DNA of 64,000 nucleotides from Nothophaeocryptopus gaeumannii. Its lineage: Eukaryota > Ascomycota > Dothideomycetes > Mycosphaerellales > Mycosphaerellaceae. The stretch spans positions 124,001 through 188,000 of the forward strand of contig JASISA010000009.1 of NCBI GenBank assembly GCA_031771865.1. The letters run 5' to 3'. The notes under the pieces are model-generated. The model was not told the DNA's origin. It saw nothing but the letters and a program-made list of their open reading frames with translations, and did no database searches. This document shows, in pieces, positions 42,935 to 55,656 of the stretch. Position 1 is the first letter of the stretch, and each line of letters begins with the position of its first letter. A program made the position numbers and the translations under genes.

Positions 42935-43772
42935 GCGTGTCATTTGTCAAAACGTCTGCATGAGCGCTACGATAGAGCATGTATATCAACCGGAAAGAGG
43001 CCTGCAGCGCTTCCCCATGGCGCTTCACTAATCGAACCTCTTCTCTTGCCTGTATAAGACAAACTACAGAATACAATTGACAGAGGTTGCGCCAGGTATA
43101 CTTCGGATAGCGATCAAATATTCGGTGAGCTCCCCGTTCAAAATAGCTTTGATACGACATCTGACCTTATCACACAATAAGGGAGTCGATTCCAAAATGT
43201 CCAGGTGACGGGAGACGGCTGGCTCATCTGAGGCTTGGAATGTTGGTACTCGGGCAGCCGATTCCATGTTCCCGTCCTCGAGGGCCCTAATCCATGCACG
43301 CGACAAGTGTGGCGCGCTTGCGCGAATTACATTCCGCTCTGGTATCAAGGTTGCAGCTTTCGGGGAGTACATGTGCTTGCTGCGCATATGGGCTTATGGC
43401 AGTAACTCCAGCAGCAATGAGCTCTTTCACACCAGAAATATTACGTGAGCAGCGGGATTTATTAAAACAATCATTCACAGTAAGGCACCCCTGTAACCCA
43501 TTCTCATCCAGCTACAGGTCCATCGCGACCTCACAAATGCAAGTTGTAGCTGGAGTCGCACACAAGGCTACGCTAGCGCCGAAAGGCGACGAGGCTGTGA
43601 AGGCAAACCGCACGGCAGCAAAAGGGCGGCTGGCCGCGATGACGGCCTCTATAATGCCGACAGCTTTCTCTCACTCTTGCATATCTTCCCACTTCGTGCT
43701 GCCAGAAGCCAGGAAGCGAGCAAGCATTTGGAGCGGCTACGCCTAGAGGTCGACTCAACGAAGAGCGGCTCC
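42935..43772. other. intergenic, NLR upstream region
   Basis: About 0.8 kb between RPT5 and the intact NLR gene. Frames here have no domain. The NLR frame is open from 43677, but its first good ATG is 43773. Confidence 0.5.
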
Positions 43773-46700
43773 ATGCCAACGCTCACTCTCTCATCTTACT
43801 ATGTTGGTATTCTCTGCGCTTTGCCTCTGGAAAAGGCCGCCGTGGCCGCCTCCCGCGACGAGAAGCACGATCGCCCAGCCGGTCTGTCATCTACCGATAC
43901 TACGAGCTACGACTTCGGGAAGATAGGAGGTCACAACGTTGTCATTGCTTGTCTGCCTGCTGGAAGGACAGGAAAAGCATCCGCAGTGATCGCAGCTAGT
44001 CAAATAACAACTAGCTTTCCATCAATCAAAGTGGCATTGATGGTAGGCATTGGCGGAGGTGTGCCCGCAAGATATCACGATATCCGTCTGGGAGATGTTG
44101 TTGTCAGTCAACCATATGGCGACGGGGGCGGCCTGATTCAATGGGACTTCGGAAAAGTTGAGACTGGGGGATTTCGGAAGAGCGGAGGCATACTGAACAA
44201 GCCGCCACGGGCGCTCTTGAGCGCCCTTACGAGCGTGCAAGGTGCGCACGAAGAGCCTGAAGCCAACCGCGTAGGCCAGCATCTCGCTGCTATCCTGGCC
44301 AGACTCAACGAGGGATACAGATATCAAGGCTGGGAGCATGACTGGCTTTTCGAAGCGTCATACGACCACGTCGCTGGACCGGACTCGTACTGCGATGCCC
44401 AAGGCGCAACAACGGCTTGCGATTTGAGCAGACGCGTCAAGAGGACGCAGCGACGGAATCCAGAGCTACCAGATATTCACTACGGGAACATCGTCACTGG
44501 AGACTCAGTAATGAAAAACGCGAGAGATCGGGACCGCATTGCGAGTACGTACCGGGCACTGTGCTTCGAAATGGAAGCTGCAGGGCTCGACGACAACTTT
44601 CCCTGTATTGTCATTCGTGGAGTCTGCGACTATTCTGACTCTCATAAGAACAAGCAATGGCAACGATATGCAGCTGCCACGGCGGCGGCATTCTCAAAAG
44701 AACTCTTAGGATTTATTCCCTCGCAGAGCCTGGATGAAGTACGCCCGATTACTGCCACATCAGGACCATGTATGTCAACCAACGCCTAAGGTCATGCGCC
44801 GAATCTCACGTGGATCTAGATGACATTCCGTTCAGCCTGGAGGGCATCCCACAATCCGAAAACTTCGTCGCCCGACAAGAGGAAACGAGACAGCTCGAGC
44901 ACTTTTTCCTCAGTGACGAGCCCGCTACACGAAGGCGTCACATCTTTGTTCTCCATGGAATGGGTGGCATCGGCAAGACTCAGCTATGCGTCAACTTCGC
45001 GCGAACGCACCAGCACCGTTTCAGTGCAATATTCTGGTTGGACGCTACGAACAAAGATTCGCTGAAGCGGTCTCTGGAGCAATGCGCTGTCCGTATATAC
45101 AGTACGAACACCACATCTAGCGGCCTTGTGCGCTCGCATCATAACTGCTCTGTGCCTCAAGTGGAGACAGAAGACGTACAGATCTCTCGTATCCGGTCAT
45201 GGTTGTCCGAAAAGAGTAACGGAGGTTGGCTGCTGATCTTCGACGGTATGGATCGTGACTGGAGAAACGGCAATGACCCTGCAGCAGTCGACTACAATGA
45301 GTATTTACCCAGCGCGGACCACGGCAGCGTGTTGATCACAACGCGGCTATCAGAATGGAGTGAGAACAAAATGAAACTGGACAGGGTAAACAGCGAGCAG
45401 GCATTGGAACTGCTCAAGTCTCGAACCGATCCAGCGGCGTACATTACGGCGAAAGACGCAGAGCAGCTCCTCTCGAGGCTGGGCGGCCTGTCTCTGGCAC
45501 TTGTGCAAGCTGGATCGTACTTGAACGCCCAAAGTATGAGTGCGGCAGAATATCTAAAGCTCTACCAACGACATTGGGAGCAGCTTATGAGGACACAAGG
45601 ACATAATTCTCTCAGAGGCCATCAAAAGAGTATCTTGACGACTTGGCAAATTTCATATGAGTGCGTCATTGGGCAAAGTCCGCATGCTGCTGGGTTGCTG
45701 AGGATGTGGAGCTTCCTCGACCCAAAAGCAATATGGTACGATTTGATACGGGCCGCTGCCGGAATCGGACACTTGGACTCCCCTCTGCCACGGTGGTACA
45801 AAGACTTGAGTGAAGACGAGTTCGTTTTTCGGGAAGCGATCAGGATACTCTGTAGCTACTCGTTGATTGAGGCCACCTCAAAGCGAAGCTGGTCCATGCA
45901 TCCGGTCTTGCACGACTGGAACCGCTACATCGTCTTAGTAGACGACAAACGAGTGGCGTTACAACGGCTTGCGCTAGCAGCAGTGTCGAATTTGTCAGAT
46001 TGTGATGATACTCGATTGCTGCTGCATGCTAAGTTTCAAGCGCAGGATGCTCATATGGTCGAGACCGGGTACGCAGCGTTGAATCTGGCACGCATTGCGC
46101 AAGTCCTTCGGGAATTGGATCTCTTTGAGCCTGCTCAAGTTATGTTCAAGCACGCGCTGTCAGTGCGCCAACCCCTCTTGTCAAGCGGCAATGAGTGGAC
46201 TTTGGCTACACTCTGTCAGCTGGGCAGTGTGTATGCCAACCAAGGGCAGTTCGATGATGCAGAAAGTCAATATAGGACAGCATTGGACCTGAGCGAGAAA
46301 GAGCACGGCACCAATCATCGCCACAGCATCGAAATCCTTGCGTATCTAGGTCACGTCTACCGATACCGGCGTAGGCTCTCCGAATCTATGGAGTGGTATA
46401 ATCGAGGGTTGACTGCAAGTCTGGTATCCTTAGGCGAGACGAATCAACACACCGTGTCATTTTACATTGACCTTGGGATGATCTACTCCATGCAAGAGGG
46501 TCAGTCCGACCAAGCGGAGAGAATGTACCAGATGGCTCTTCGTGGACGAGAATCTCAGTTTGGAAGATCACATCTCTGGACAAATGATGTGGTCGATCAG
46601 CTCGGACAGTTGTATCATCGTCAGAACCGATTGTGGGAAGCCCTCCACATGTTCCAAAGAGTACTGCACGGAAGAGAGCACAACCCTGGACTTGGCTGCC

Positions 46701-49198
46701 GGTCAACACTATTCACTGTTCGCAATCTCGCAACGGTCTACATGGACTTGGAAATGTTTCACGATGCACACGCTCTGTACATGAGCCGACAACGCATAGT
46801 AGAGCATCGCTTTGGCAGGAGCGACTTTTCAACACTGTTTATCATTGACGAAATAGGCACTCTTTATCGAAGACAGCAGCTCTACACCGAAGCAGAAGGA
46901 AACTTTCGCGATGCTATAGAGAGGTGTCAAGAAGTGATGGGTATCGATCATCATGACACTTTGGAGAAAGAGGTGCATCTTGCCCTACTCTTTGCAGAGC
47001 AAGGGAGATTGAGAGAAGCATCTGCATACCTTAATCAGAGATATGAGCAACTCAACGGCTCTGACGATCAGAGTGCCGCCACCACAGGATTGCAAGCCGA
47101 ACTTATGGATGACCGAATTGGTGAGCACTGGTCTACAGAACAGCAGACCCAGCCAGTGCTGACTCAAGTAATATGCGCAGACTTCTGCCTCCGATACGAC
47201 ATATCAGAGAAATTGCTTCAAAAGATCATTCTCGAGCTACGGCTTCCTCTGACGGGACCTAACTGGAAAGAGCTTTCATATGAGCTTCTAGAACGTCTGA
47301 ATAGCCCCAATCGGCTACCCTACATCGGTCCTATGCGCAGTAGCATAAAATCTACGAGAACGAGGCCGAGAAGGGCACCACGCTTCGCACTCAGCGATAT
47401 AGCGGACTCTACAAAGCGGAGCACGGCTTTTAGCAGCGATAGCTACGCCAGTGACTATAGAAGCACGGACAGCGGAAGTTGGCTGCCACCGACGTCACGT
47501 ACAAGTACCGACGGGGCCTCCCTTTTCAACGGTAGCGAGACCGACGTTGTTAGCAGCAACAATACCTCATCGGAAAACAGCGACAGAGCGGAAACCCTAA
47601 CACTCACAGAGCTGGAAACCCGCCTAGGGCTTAAGCTCTCATTGGAGCCTGGTCAGCAGATCCGTAAGATCAGGATGCGCGATGGTAGCTATCATATCTA
47701 CGTCGAGGCCGGCTCAACGACCGCAGTGGCGCCATCAGAGCCGTTGCAATTTACCATTCCTCCTTCAGCGGTATTGGACAACCTTGCGTCGTCCAGCAAT
47801 GAGAATCGAGACTCAGCTAGATCTGCCGGTCTCCGGCTTGGAGATGCTATGAAAGTCTCAAGCAGCCACATCAGTTTGCCAAGCGATTTATCAACTATGG
47901 TATCTCGTAGCGAGGTAGCTTCTTCTGTCACTACAGGCTTCGAGGGGACTGTCAGCACTTCGCTGGATGAGACTCATGTCATCTGGTATCGTGGCCATGC
48001 GCAGGAAGGCAACATTACCCCTTCTATGTCGTCCACAGTTGGCGAGATAGCTTCTTCTGCCACTACAAACCTGCATGGGGACGCCAGTTTCTCGTTGGAT
48101 GAGACCCATTTCATCTGGTACCGTGACGATGCGCAGGGAGGCACCATCACCTCTTCAATGCTGTCCGTAGTTGGCACCGAGGTTCCTCGCTGGGTATATC
48201 CAGTGGCTTCTGTATCCCAGCCATCAGTGGAAGATCTAAACGCACTCGGAGATGGTCTTCAGGAATCCGAGGATGACCATCTGGGCAGCAATGAATGGGC
48301 TATTCAACTCGGTCGACCACGATTCCCACGCAATCCGTCCGTACATACCTTATCTGACGATGAGGCTCCTACGCGCAGTCTGCGGACTCGCGTGTTCACC
48401 GAATCACTGCTGATCGATGTTGTGCACTCAGATGTGGAGACACAAGATACTCCAGTGGCTGAACCGGAGAGAGAGCATCGAACTGAATCATATGATCAGC
48501 CAATTGTGCATGGTCCCGCATGCGAGCCCTCGACCGACACCCAAACCTTCGATATGACGAGCCTCTGCAACGCTAACAGAGATTTTTCCGAGGGCAATCC
48601 GTCCCAAGAGATTTCTAACGGTGACCTGCATTCTGACTCGAAACCACACGTTGACGAGAACACTTGCCAGGGGCCGCACTTCGACTACCAAGCCATTGAT
48701 GAATCCAAGATCATCGAAAAACCGAGCAAACCACCCATTACCGACTTGGAAGATGAGGTGGATGTAATAGAAGCCCGTGAACCTATCCATGATTCCATCA
48801 TCAAAACGAAAGACCTCAAAGACACCAAACAAGAAGAATCTCTCGACATTGCACAAGCACAGAAGTCCAACTCCGACCACTCCCCGTCAGTTTCAAACCC
48901 CCCAACGACGCTCAAGCAGTCATCTCACTCCGCAATAACAAATCGACCAAAATCTCCTGCTCTTCAACTGCTTTCCGAAAGCCACCCTGCCAATGAGACT
49001 GCCGTTATAGAGCATATGGCAGAAGCCGATACTGACGCTGACGCATTGAGTATGCTCGTTCATCGGACTTCGCAGGACCTAGGGGAGCCGCGTGTCGCAA
49101 GACCTGATAGACGCAAAAGAAGCAGTGGCCATCGATCGGATCACATATCACGTGGCTGGACTCGAAGGAGGAAGAAATCAGACTGTAGTGTACAGTAG
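43773..49198 (+). CDS. Fungal NLR: phosphorylase + NB-ARC + TPR, intact
   Basis: Two exons, 43773-44769 and 44820-49198 (50-bp GTATGT intron; join TSGP|YDIPFSLEG), about 1,791 residues. Residues 1-325 form a purine/uridine phosphorylase-type domain (YYVGILCALPLEKAA, VALMVGIGGGVP, HYGNIVTGD, FEMEAAGL, VIRGVCDYSDSHKNKQWQ). An NB-ARC NTPase follows: P-loop GMGGIGKT at about 379-386, WLLIFDGMD near 470, SVLITTR, LGGLSLAL. After a helical region come TPRs (TLCQLGSVYANQGQFDDAES, EILAYLGHVYRYRRRLSESM). The last 600 residues are disordered, with two copies of a 44-residue repeat. By family knowledge such STAND proteins are innate-immunity or incompatibility receptors that oligomerise on ligand binding. 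Here the phosphorylase-like domain would be the effector. The ligand is unknown. Confidence 0.9.
47909..48172. repeat. 132-bp x2 in-frame repeat in the NLR tail
   Basis: Copies 47909-48040 and 48041-48172. Both encode (S/G)E(V/I)ASS(V/A)TT followed by SLDETH(V/F)IWYR. The two 44-residue units are adjacent and about 60% identical. Confidence 0.8.
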
Positions 49199-49749
49199 AG
49201 GCCTCTAATGCCAGAGCATCCTAATTCAAGTTCTCGTGAGTTCGATCGGCTTACTTCATGTTTTGTTTCATGTGTCAGGAACTACATACGGCTCGACGAA
49301 AGCAGAGGTGAAGAGTGCGCGATGTTACCTCTATAAACGCCCCACCCCCCCCAAGCAGCATTTCACGGGAATACTGCCCACTCGGTCGTCTCTCGACTTG
49401 ACACCAGATGGGAACCGAATGTACACTCACGCGCTTTTCTTGATCAGTCGACCAACTCACCGGTCGGGTGCCAGCCTCTGCTATGCTCTACAGCTCATGA
49501 TTGAGCGAAAGGTCAGACCATGGCTGGGATGTGGGTGGGCGCATGCATGAGGGCGTCCACACAGACGCTACGAGAATTGCTCAGCCCAGCACCCGATGCG
49601 GGCAACAGTCGACGATCTCAGGAGAGGCCAAGCTACACGCAGTGCAGGCTGATCCGACGGGCTTCTGTTACCAAATACCTTGGAGCCTGCGAACATCAGG
49701 CCTTGCCTCGCGCCACTGCTTTGGACACCCCATCAAGATAATCACAAAA
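49199..49749. other. spacer between the tandem NLR genes
   Basis: About 550 bp. Holds the 3' flank of the first NLR and the promoter of the second. It contains a short C-run (around 49343). The frame of the second gene is open from 49501, but ATG 49750 is preferred. Confidence 0.5.
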
Positions 49750-52700
49750 ATGGATGGCAATTATCAAGGCCGAGATGATGGACAGCGCTCAAGACATCGT
49801 TCCGGGCGGGAGGGCATGCTCTACCCAGGCTTTGGCGGCCAAGGTCTACATCGTACACGCTCGCAAGGCCACAATCCAGCCCCAAACATCCGAATATATC
49901 ACGACAATGCGAATGCTTATAGGGAAAGACAGCGTTCGCCTGCAACAGGCGACGCCTACTCACCGTATCCGGACCAATTCTCGGACAGCATCTCGCAGGA
50001 AAGAGACATTCGCGTCCCCAGACAGAGTCCCTATCTTGGAGACGAAAGGAGTCGTCGCGCCCCAGAAATGAGGTTCCAAGTGTCCAACGAGTGGTCCGAC
50101 GACTATGTCGAGGAGGCTGAACCGCGATTGGAATTCGCAAGGGGTCGATTATTTCGGGACGAGAGTCGACGATTTGGTCCAGGGCCTTCATTCTCTCAGC
50201 CTAATGCAGAGATCCGGCAAGACGAAGGCATGCGATTTAATCCTGAGCCGTCATACGCCTTCAGGACCCGTAACGAACCACGTCATGCGGATGTTCGCCC
50301 AGCTCAATCCCGACTCCCGCCACCGCCACCATCGAATCAGTATGTTGTAGAGTCTCAGGGCTACGATTTTGGCGCGCAACGGGCAACGAATCATAGGAAC
50401 GATATTCCTCCTTCCTCCGAATTGGACATGGTGCCTGCCCTACCGGTAGCTGACTATCATATTGGAATCATTTGCGCTCTACCCTTGGAGGCAGCTGCCG
50501 TTGAGGCCACGTTTGACGACGAGTTTGAGGCACCTGAAGATCTGCCTACAAATGATGGCACTGCTTACACTTTCGGCAAGATACATGATTACAATGTTGT
50601 TGTCGCATGTCTGCCAGCGAGTAAGACTGGCACGAACGCCGCTGCCAGAGTAGCTACTCACATCGCACGAACTTTTCAGATCAAAATAGGTCTCATGGTC
50701 GGAATAGCTGGCAGTGTACCGAGTGCTAAGAACGACATTCGCTTGGGCGACATTGTCGTCAGTCAGCCTGATGGCGAATACGGAGGCCTTATCCAGCATG
50801 ACTTTGGAAAGATCACACCGGAAGGACGCGAACATAACGGCATGTTGAACAGCCCGCCCGAGGTCTTACTGAATGCCCTTGCAAACCTACAGAAAAGACA
50901 TATAAGACCGAATGGCAGTCATGTAGCAAAATGGCTGAGCGATATTGGACGCTTGCTCGGACCGAAGTATCAGTTTCAGAGATGAGAGACTGATGACTTG
51001 TACGAAGCCAAGTATGCTCATCGTGGCGGCTCAGAAGTTTCCTGCACCGACAAAGAGCAGTCCTGTGACCCTGCGCGTATCACAAGACGTTCTCCTAGGC
51101 CAGGTCCCGAGCAGCCGAGAACACACTACGGCAACATCTTATCAGGGAATCAGGTCATGAGAAGTGGCATCGACCGAGACCAGGTTGCGAGCCGATACCG
51201 CGCGCTGTGCTACGAAATGGAAGCTGCGGGACTAGAGAACAGCTTCCCATGCATCGTGATCAGAGGCGTTTGCGATTACGCCTACTCTCATAAGAACAAA
51301 GCCTGGCAAAGTTACGCAGCTGCCACGGCCGCAGCGTTTGCTAAAGAGTTCCTGAGATTTGTTCAGCGCAACGTGCTGAGGGACACAAGACCAGCCTCTT
51401 GTAAGTGGACACCGAGTGCGACGGAAGAGAGGAGCTAAGTCTTATACCAGTTTAGTCAACAGGCCGTTCAGTCTAGAGGGTGTCCCGAAAACAAGTCGCT
51501 TTGTAGGCAGAACTGAAGAAGTCGACCACATTGAGAAATTCTTCGAAGCGGGGAAGAGAACGTTGCCTCAAAGGCGAATATTCATCGTGCATGGCATGGG
51601 CGGCATGGGCAAAACATCACTCTGCAGGCATTTTGTGGACAGGAACAAGCAAAGCTTCAGTGCCATCCTCTGGGCAGATGGCTGGTCCAAGGATACATTA
51701 GAGCGCTCCCTCACGAGCATCGCAGTAAGGATCCTCGACGTGGTCATCCGAAGCGGCGTAACACAGGGCGGTAGGGCCGCCACGGAGCCCAAAAGGCATC
51801 TGATGAGGGAGCACAAGTTGATGCGAGACCTTTTGCACTGGCTAGCCTTGCCCGGCAACGACAATTGGCTCCTCGTTATCGACAACGTGGACCGAAACTG
51901 GAAATCTGGTAATGACCCTCAGGCGTATGATTATTACGACTTCATACCCCACGCTGATCAGGGAAATGTCCTCGTCACCACGCGCCTTGCTATGCTCGAG
52001 ATTCCCGATGCAAGTCTTCGCCTCGACAAGCTTGGCCCGGAGCTGGCAGCCCAACTGCTAGAATCGTATGCGAAACGCCACGTCGCAGGTAAGTAGATAT
52101 CATATGGTAGAGGGCCAAGCTCACGCCACAAGGTCTTCATGAAGTACTGCAAAGGCTCGATGGTCTTCCGCTGGCTTTGACGCAAGCCGGATCGTTTTTG
52201 GCCAAGCATGCTGTCTCGGGTTTCGAATACAGCGAATGGTTTGACGAAAGCCTCGAAAGACTCGCGAACAGCCAGTTCAAGGCTTCGCACATTGATCGAG
52301 AGACACATAATCTTCTAACCACCTGGGAGATGTCCTACCAACAAGTGGCAAAAGAGAGCCCTGCGGCGGCAGAACTCCCCTGCATCTGGGCCTTCTTTCA
52401 TCACACCGACTTTTAATTCGATCTTCTCAACGTTGCCGAGACAAGGGTTCTCCGCGAGATACGGCGAGCCTCCTTACACCTTGAACAGCTCGTCTCAAAC
52501 AAGCTGGTATTTGGAGATGAGATGCAGTTACTGGTCGAGTACTCGATGATATCCTTGACCGAGAACTACAGCTACCACATGCATCCAACCCAACACCGCT
52601 GGAGTCTGCACAGAGTTTGCAAATCGGGAGTTCATGACATATATCAGAAGCTGGCTATCACTGCTGTATCAAACTTCGATGGGCGATCTCAGTGGGATGC

Positions 52701-54335
52701 TGAGAGACGACTGGTACCGCACTCAAAACGCCAGGCTCGTGTGCTCAGTCATCTGAATAGTCAAGATTACACCGTGGAGCTGCACAAGATCGCAGCATTC
52801 CTCTCAGACTGGGAAGCTTTATCAGAGAGCCAGATCATCTACAGCTACATTCTCAAGATGTTCCGCTCGAAGTACGGCAAGAGAAACAGATCAACCCTGA
52901 AGCTCCTCGGCAGCCTCGCAGAAGTCAACCTCCGACGTGATGAGCTGTCTCTAGCTCAAAGCCAGGCTGAAGAGGCCTTGATCGGACTTGAAGCATTATT
53001 CGGCCTAGCAGATGAAGAAACCCTCAGCGTTGCCTGCAACCTGGCCATCATCCATAAGAAACAAGGTCACTTTTACAAAGCAGAACATATGTACCGGAAC
53101 GCTCTAGATGCGAGCACGGAGCTATTTGGAGCTGGTGACCATCAGACGTTACGTCTGATCGATGCTCTGGGTGTGGTCATCGCCAACAAGGCAGACACGA
53201 TGAGGCTTCAGAATTGCTTGCGAGGGCTTACAGAGAGAAATCTGAACTCCTTGGTCCGAAAAATGCTTCAACTCTGAATACGTTGCACAACATTGGCTGT
53301 CTAGCTTTGAAAGAGGGACATTTCGAACAGGCTGCCACTGCGGAGCAAACGGTCCTTGGTCAAGCGGACACGCTCGGACACAGTCATCCTCTCATCCTTT
53401 CTGCTACTATGGTCGCAGGTCTGGTTTGCGAGCAAATGGACGACGTTGGAAAGGCAACGAAGCTCTTCGATTCCGCCCTACAAGGGCGCCTGCGAGCACT
53501 TGGACCGGATGATCCAGGGACCCTGCAAGTCATGGAGCACTTCGCTCGCCACTGCCGCGAGGAAGAGAGATGGGATCAAGCTGAGAAGATCCTGCTGCAG
53601 CTGGTCAGTGGACTTCAGAGATCCTCCGCACCTGACCGCAATCTCATTGCACAGAAGACATATGAGCTTGGAACTGTACAGTATCGAATGAAAAAACTAC
53701 GAGAGGCGAGAAAGGCTTTTGAGCAGTGCTTCAGAGACTTTGGAATGCAAGACGATGAGAAAAGAATGCCGAGACGATGGATTCAGAGGATAATAGACGA
53801 TGAACTTGCGAATAGCCCTGCTGGAGGCGTGAGAGGGCAGAAAGATCAAAACCTTGCGCCTGAAAGTCATTCTCGATCACCAAATGGGAGACACACAAAA
53901 GCGAACGGGATCGATGATGACAATGATGATCACGACAATAATTCTCTCCGACCTCCTGGGTCGAAGCAAAGACGTCAATCCTCGCCGAGCATCGGATCCT
54001 CCAGACCTTCAACCACCCCTCGAAAGGACAACGATCTAAGCCAAAAGCGCAACCCATCAAGAGGCCGTACACACTCATCTACCTCTATCGCAGACTCCAA
54101 CGTTAAGATCACAGAAGCCATCTCAGATTCCGACAGTGATGAGGACAACAATTCAGCGGGTTTGAAGAGAGCAACTAGCGCCCGAACTTCAGCGGCGCTG
54201 GACGTGCCTGGCTTCCCTCTCGAAATAGATGTCAAGATTAAGATCACGCCTAAACCGACTGCTTCATCGTCCCAAACGAGAGATTCCTCGAAGAGCCGGG
54301 GAAGGAGCACTGGAAGACGAGATCTCGAGACTTGA
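49750..54335 (+). pseudogene. Second NLR (phosphorylase + NB-ARC + TPR), decayed paralogue
   Basis: Same architecture, strand and intron position as the gene before it. Exons 49750-51400, 51456-52088, 52133-54335. An N-terminal disordered extension of about 235 residues precedes the phosphorylase-like domain (YHIGIICALPLEAAA, KIGLMVGIAGSVP, CYEMEAAGLE). The P-loop is GMGGMGKT and LLVIDNVD is Walker B. Three lesions: TGA at 50983-50985 where the paralogue has Trp (context QFQR|stop|ETDD against YQGWEHD); TAA at 52414-52416, again a Trp in the paralogue; and a one-base deletion near 53196 (NKAD, then DEASELLARAY in the next frame). Restoring that base makes the exons divisible by three. The tail is acidic, Ser-rich and different from the paralogue. 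Full-length product is impossible; truncated fragments could still be made. Confidence 0.85.
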
Positions 54336-55086
54336 AGTTGGTGCAGTTTTCCAGCAGCACGAAATGGTATTCTAGTCTTACGGCCCGCTCGGCGGGATAC
54401 CATATACTCTACAATATCGGAGCACTGCATCTCAAGCCATCATTTTCTGAGTCGAACGGAATCGACAATAGATGTTAACATATCTCCGACCACCGGGCCC
54501 GGGAAAGCCGCCTTCCAAAGAGGGTAATTATCGTTAACGAATTGCACATGCAAACCCCAGCCATGCTGCAAAGGCTACTTCGCCGAGCAAGCCGAACTGT
54601 GGCTGTTGTCATCCACAAAAAGAGAGGAACATTGATTGGTACGAAGCCTGATTGCTTGCGTGAGCACAGCTATGAATTTTGCAAAAGGCGTCGTCACACA
54701 GTCTCCGCTGCATTACGTAGGTCCGAGATTATACCAGGATGGACCATTGCCACAGCTAGAACTATACTGGTCTTGGCAAAATGCGACACGACCACACCTG
54801 TGCACGTCCCTCTTAAAACACCTTGCTGATGCAAATCTACTCGGTAGCATGCCGATTGTCCCAGACACGTGCCGAGTTGCCCGCCTTGCTTGCGTGCCGT
54901 GCGTGCGTGCGTTGTGGCAAGAGAGGGCACAGAGGGGTTGCGAAGGTATGTGCTTATAGGTAGGGAAGACCTTTCACTGGCTCTTTTCCAGCTCTGTTTC
55001 TGTTACAGAACCTTGCAATTACTACTGCAATCCACCTTTCGATCGAACTGTACCTACGATCTCGTACCTGCAGTAGCGTCCTCACC
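54336..55086. other. intergenic
   Basis: About 750 bp after the NLR pair. No gene supported. Confidence 0.5.
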
Positions 55087-55656
55087 ATGAACAACATGCT
55101 AAACTACTTCAATGAACGACGAGAACGTCGCAGTTCGCGGCTCTCCAAGTCACCGAGTGTCACAAACCTGAGTGGGAGTGAACGACAGCCACGAACTTCC
55201 AGCGAAAGGCAACAATTGAATCCATTGCTGGCCGACAGCTATGAGCCGGATGAGAAGCGATACTACCGCAGCGCCGAATTCCAACAGGCACTTCTTCAAG
55301 ACCAGAACGAACGAAGTTTGACGCCGCGTCCAGCCGACCACGATGAAGAAGACACAGGACGATTCTCCAGATACCGACTTTCGAGGCGGAGTACGGCGGC
55401 TTCCATGTCCACAGCATCGCTGATGTTAGTCGATGCACCGAAAGAAGAGGATGAGATAAAGAGGCGCTCCGAGCCGACTGCCGTAGATGGAATTGCGCCG
55501 GAAGCTTTCGCATCTGATGTCCCAGCTGGATCTGAGGGTCCGGGATCGAGTTCGAGTAATGGGAGTGAGGATTCGCATAAGAGTCATCGGCGGATGATCC
55601 ATCTGGAGGGCATTGCGCCCTTGATTGGATTCGCGAGGAACAAGAAGGGGGATTGA
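55087..55656 (+). CDS. Hypothetical disordered protein
   Basis: Single exon, 189 residues, ATG 55087 (MNNMLNYFNERRERRSSRL). Basic/Ser-rich at the start (RLSKSPSVTNLSGSER), mixed charge in the middle (DEKRYYRSAEFQQALLQDQ, RRSTAASMSTASLML), and a short ordered-looking end (RRMIHLEGIAPLIGFARN). Probably disordered with phosphorylation sites. No family recognised. Clean start context (CACCATGAAC) and codon use support a real gene. Confidence 0.65.
   Translation: MNNMLNYFNERRERRSSRLSKSPSVTNLSGSERQPRTSSERQQLNPLLADSYEPDEKRYYRSAEFQQALLQDQNERSLTPRPADHDEEDTGRFSRYRLSRRSTAASMSTASLMLVDAPKEEDEIKRRSEPTAVDGIAPEAFASDVPAGSEGPGSSSSNGSEDSHKSHRRMIHLEGIAPLIGFARNKKGD

Noticed and set aside
25965..54335. Alternative genetic code reading TAG as an amino acid
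   Set aside because: Intact genes here (YIP1, P450 and the coiled-coil gene at 14030) end naturally at TAG, and the interrupted genes also carry TAA, TGA and indels.
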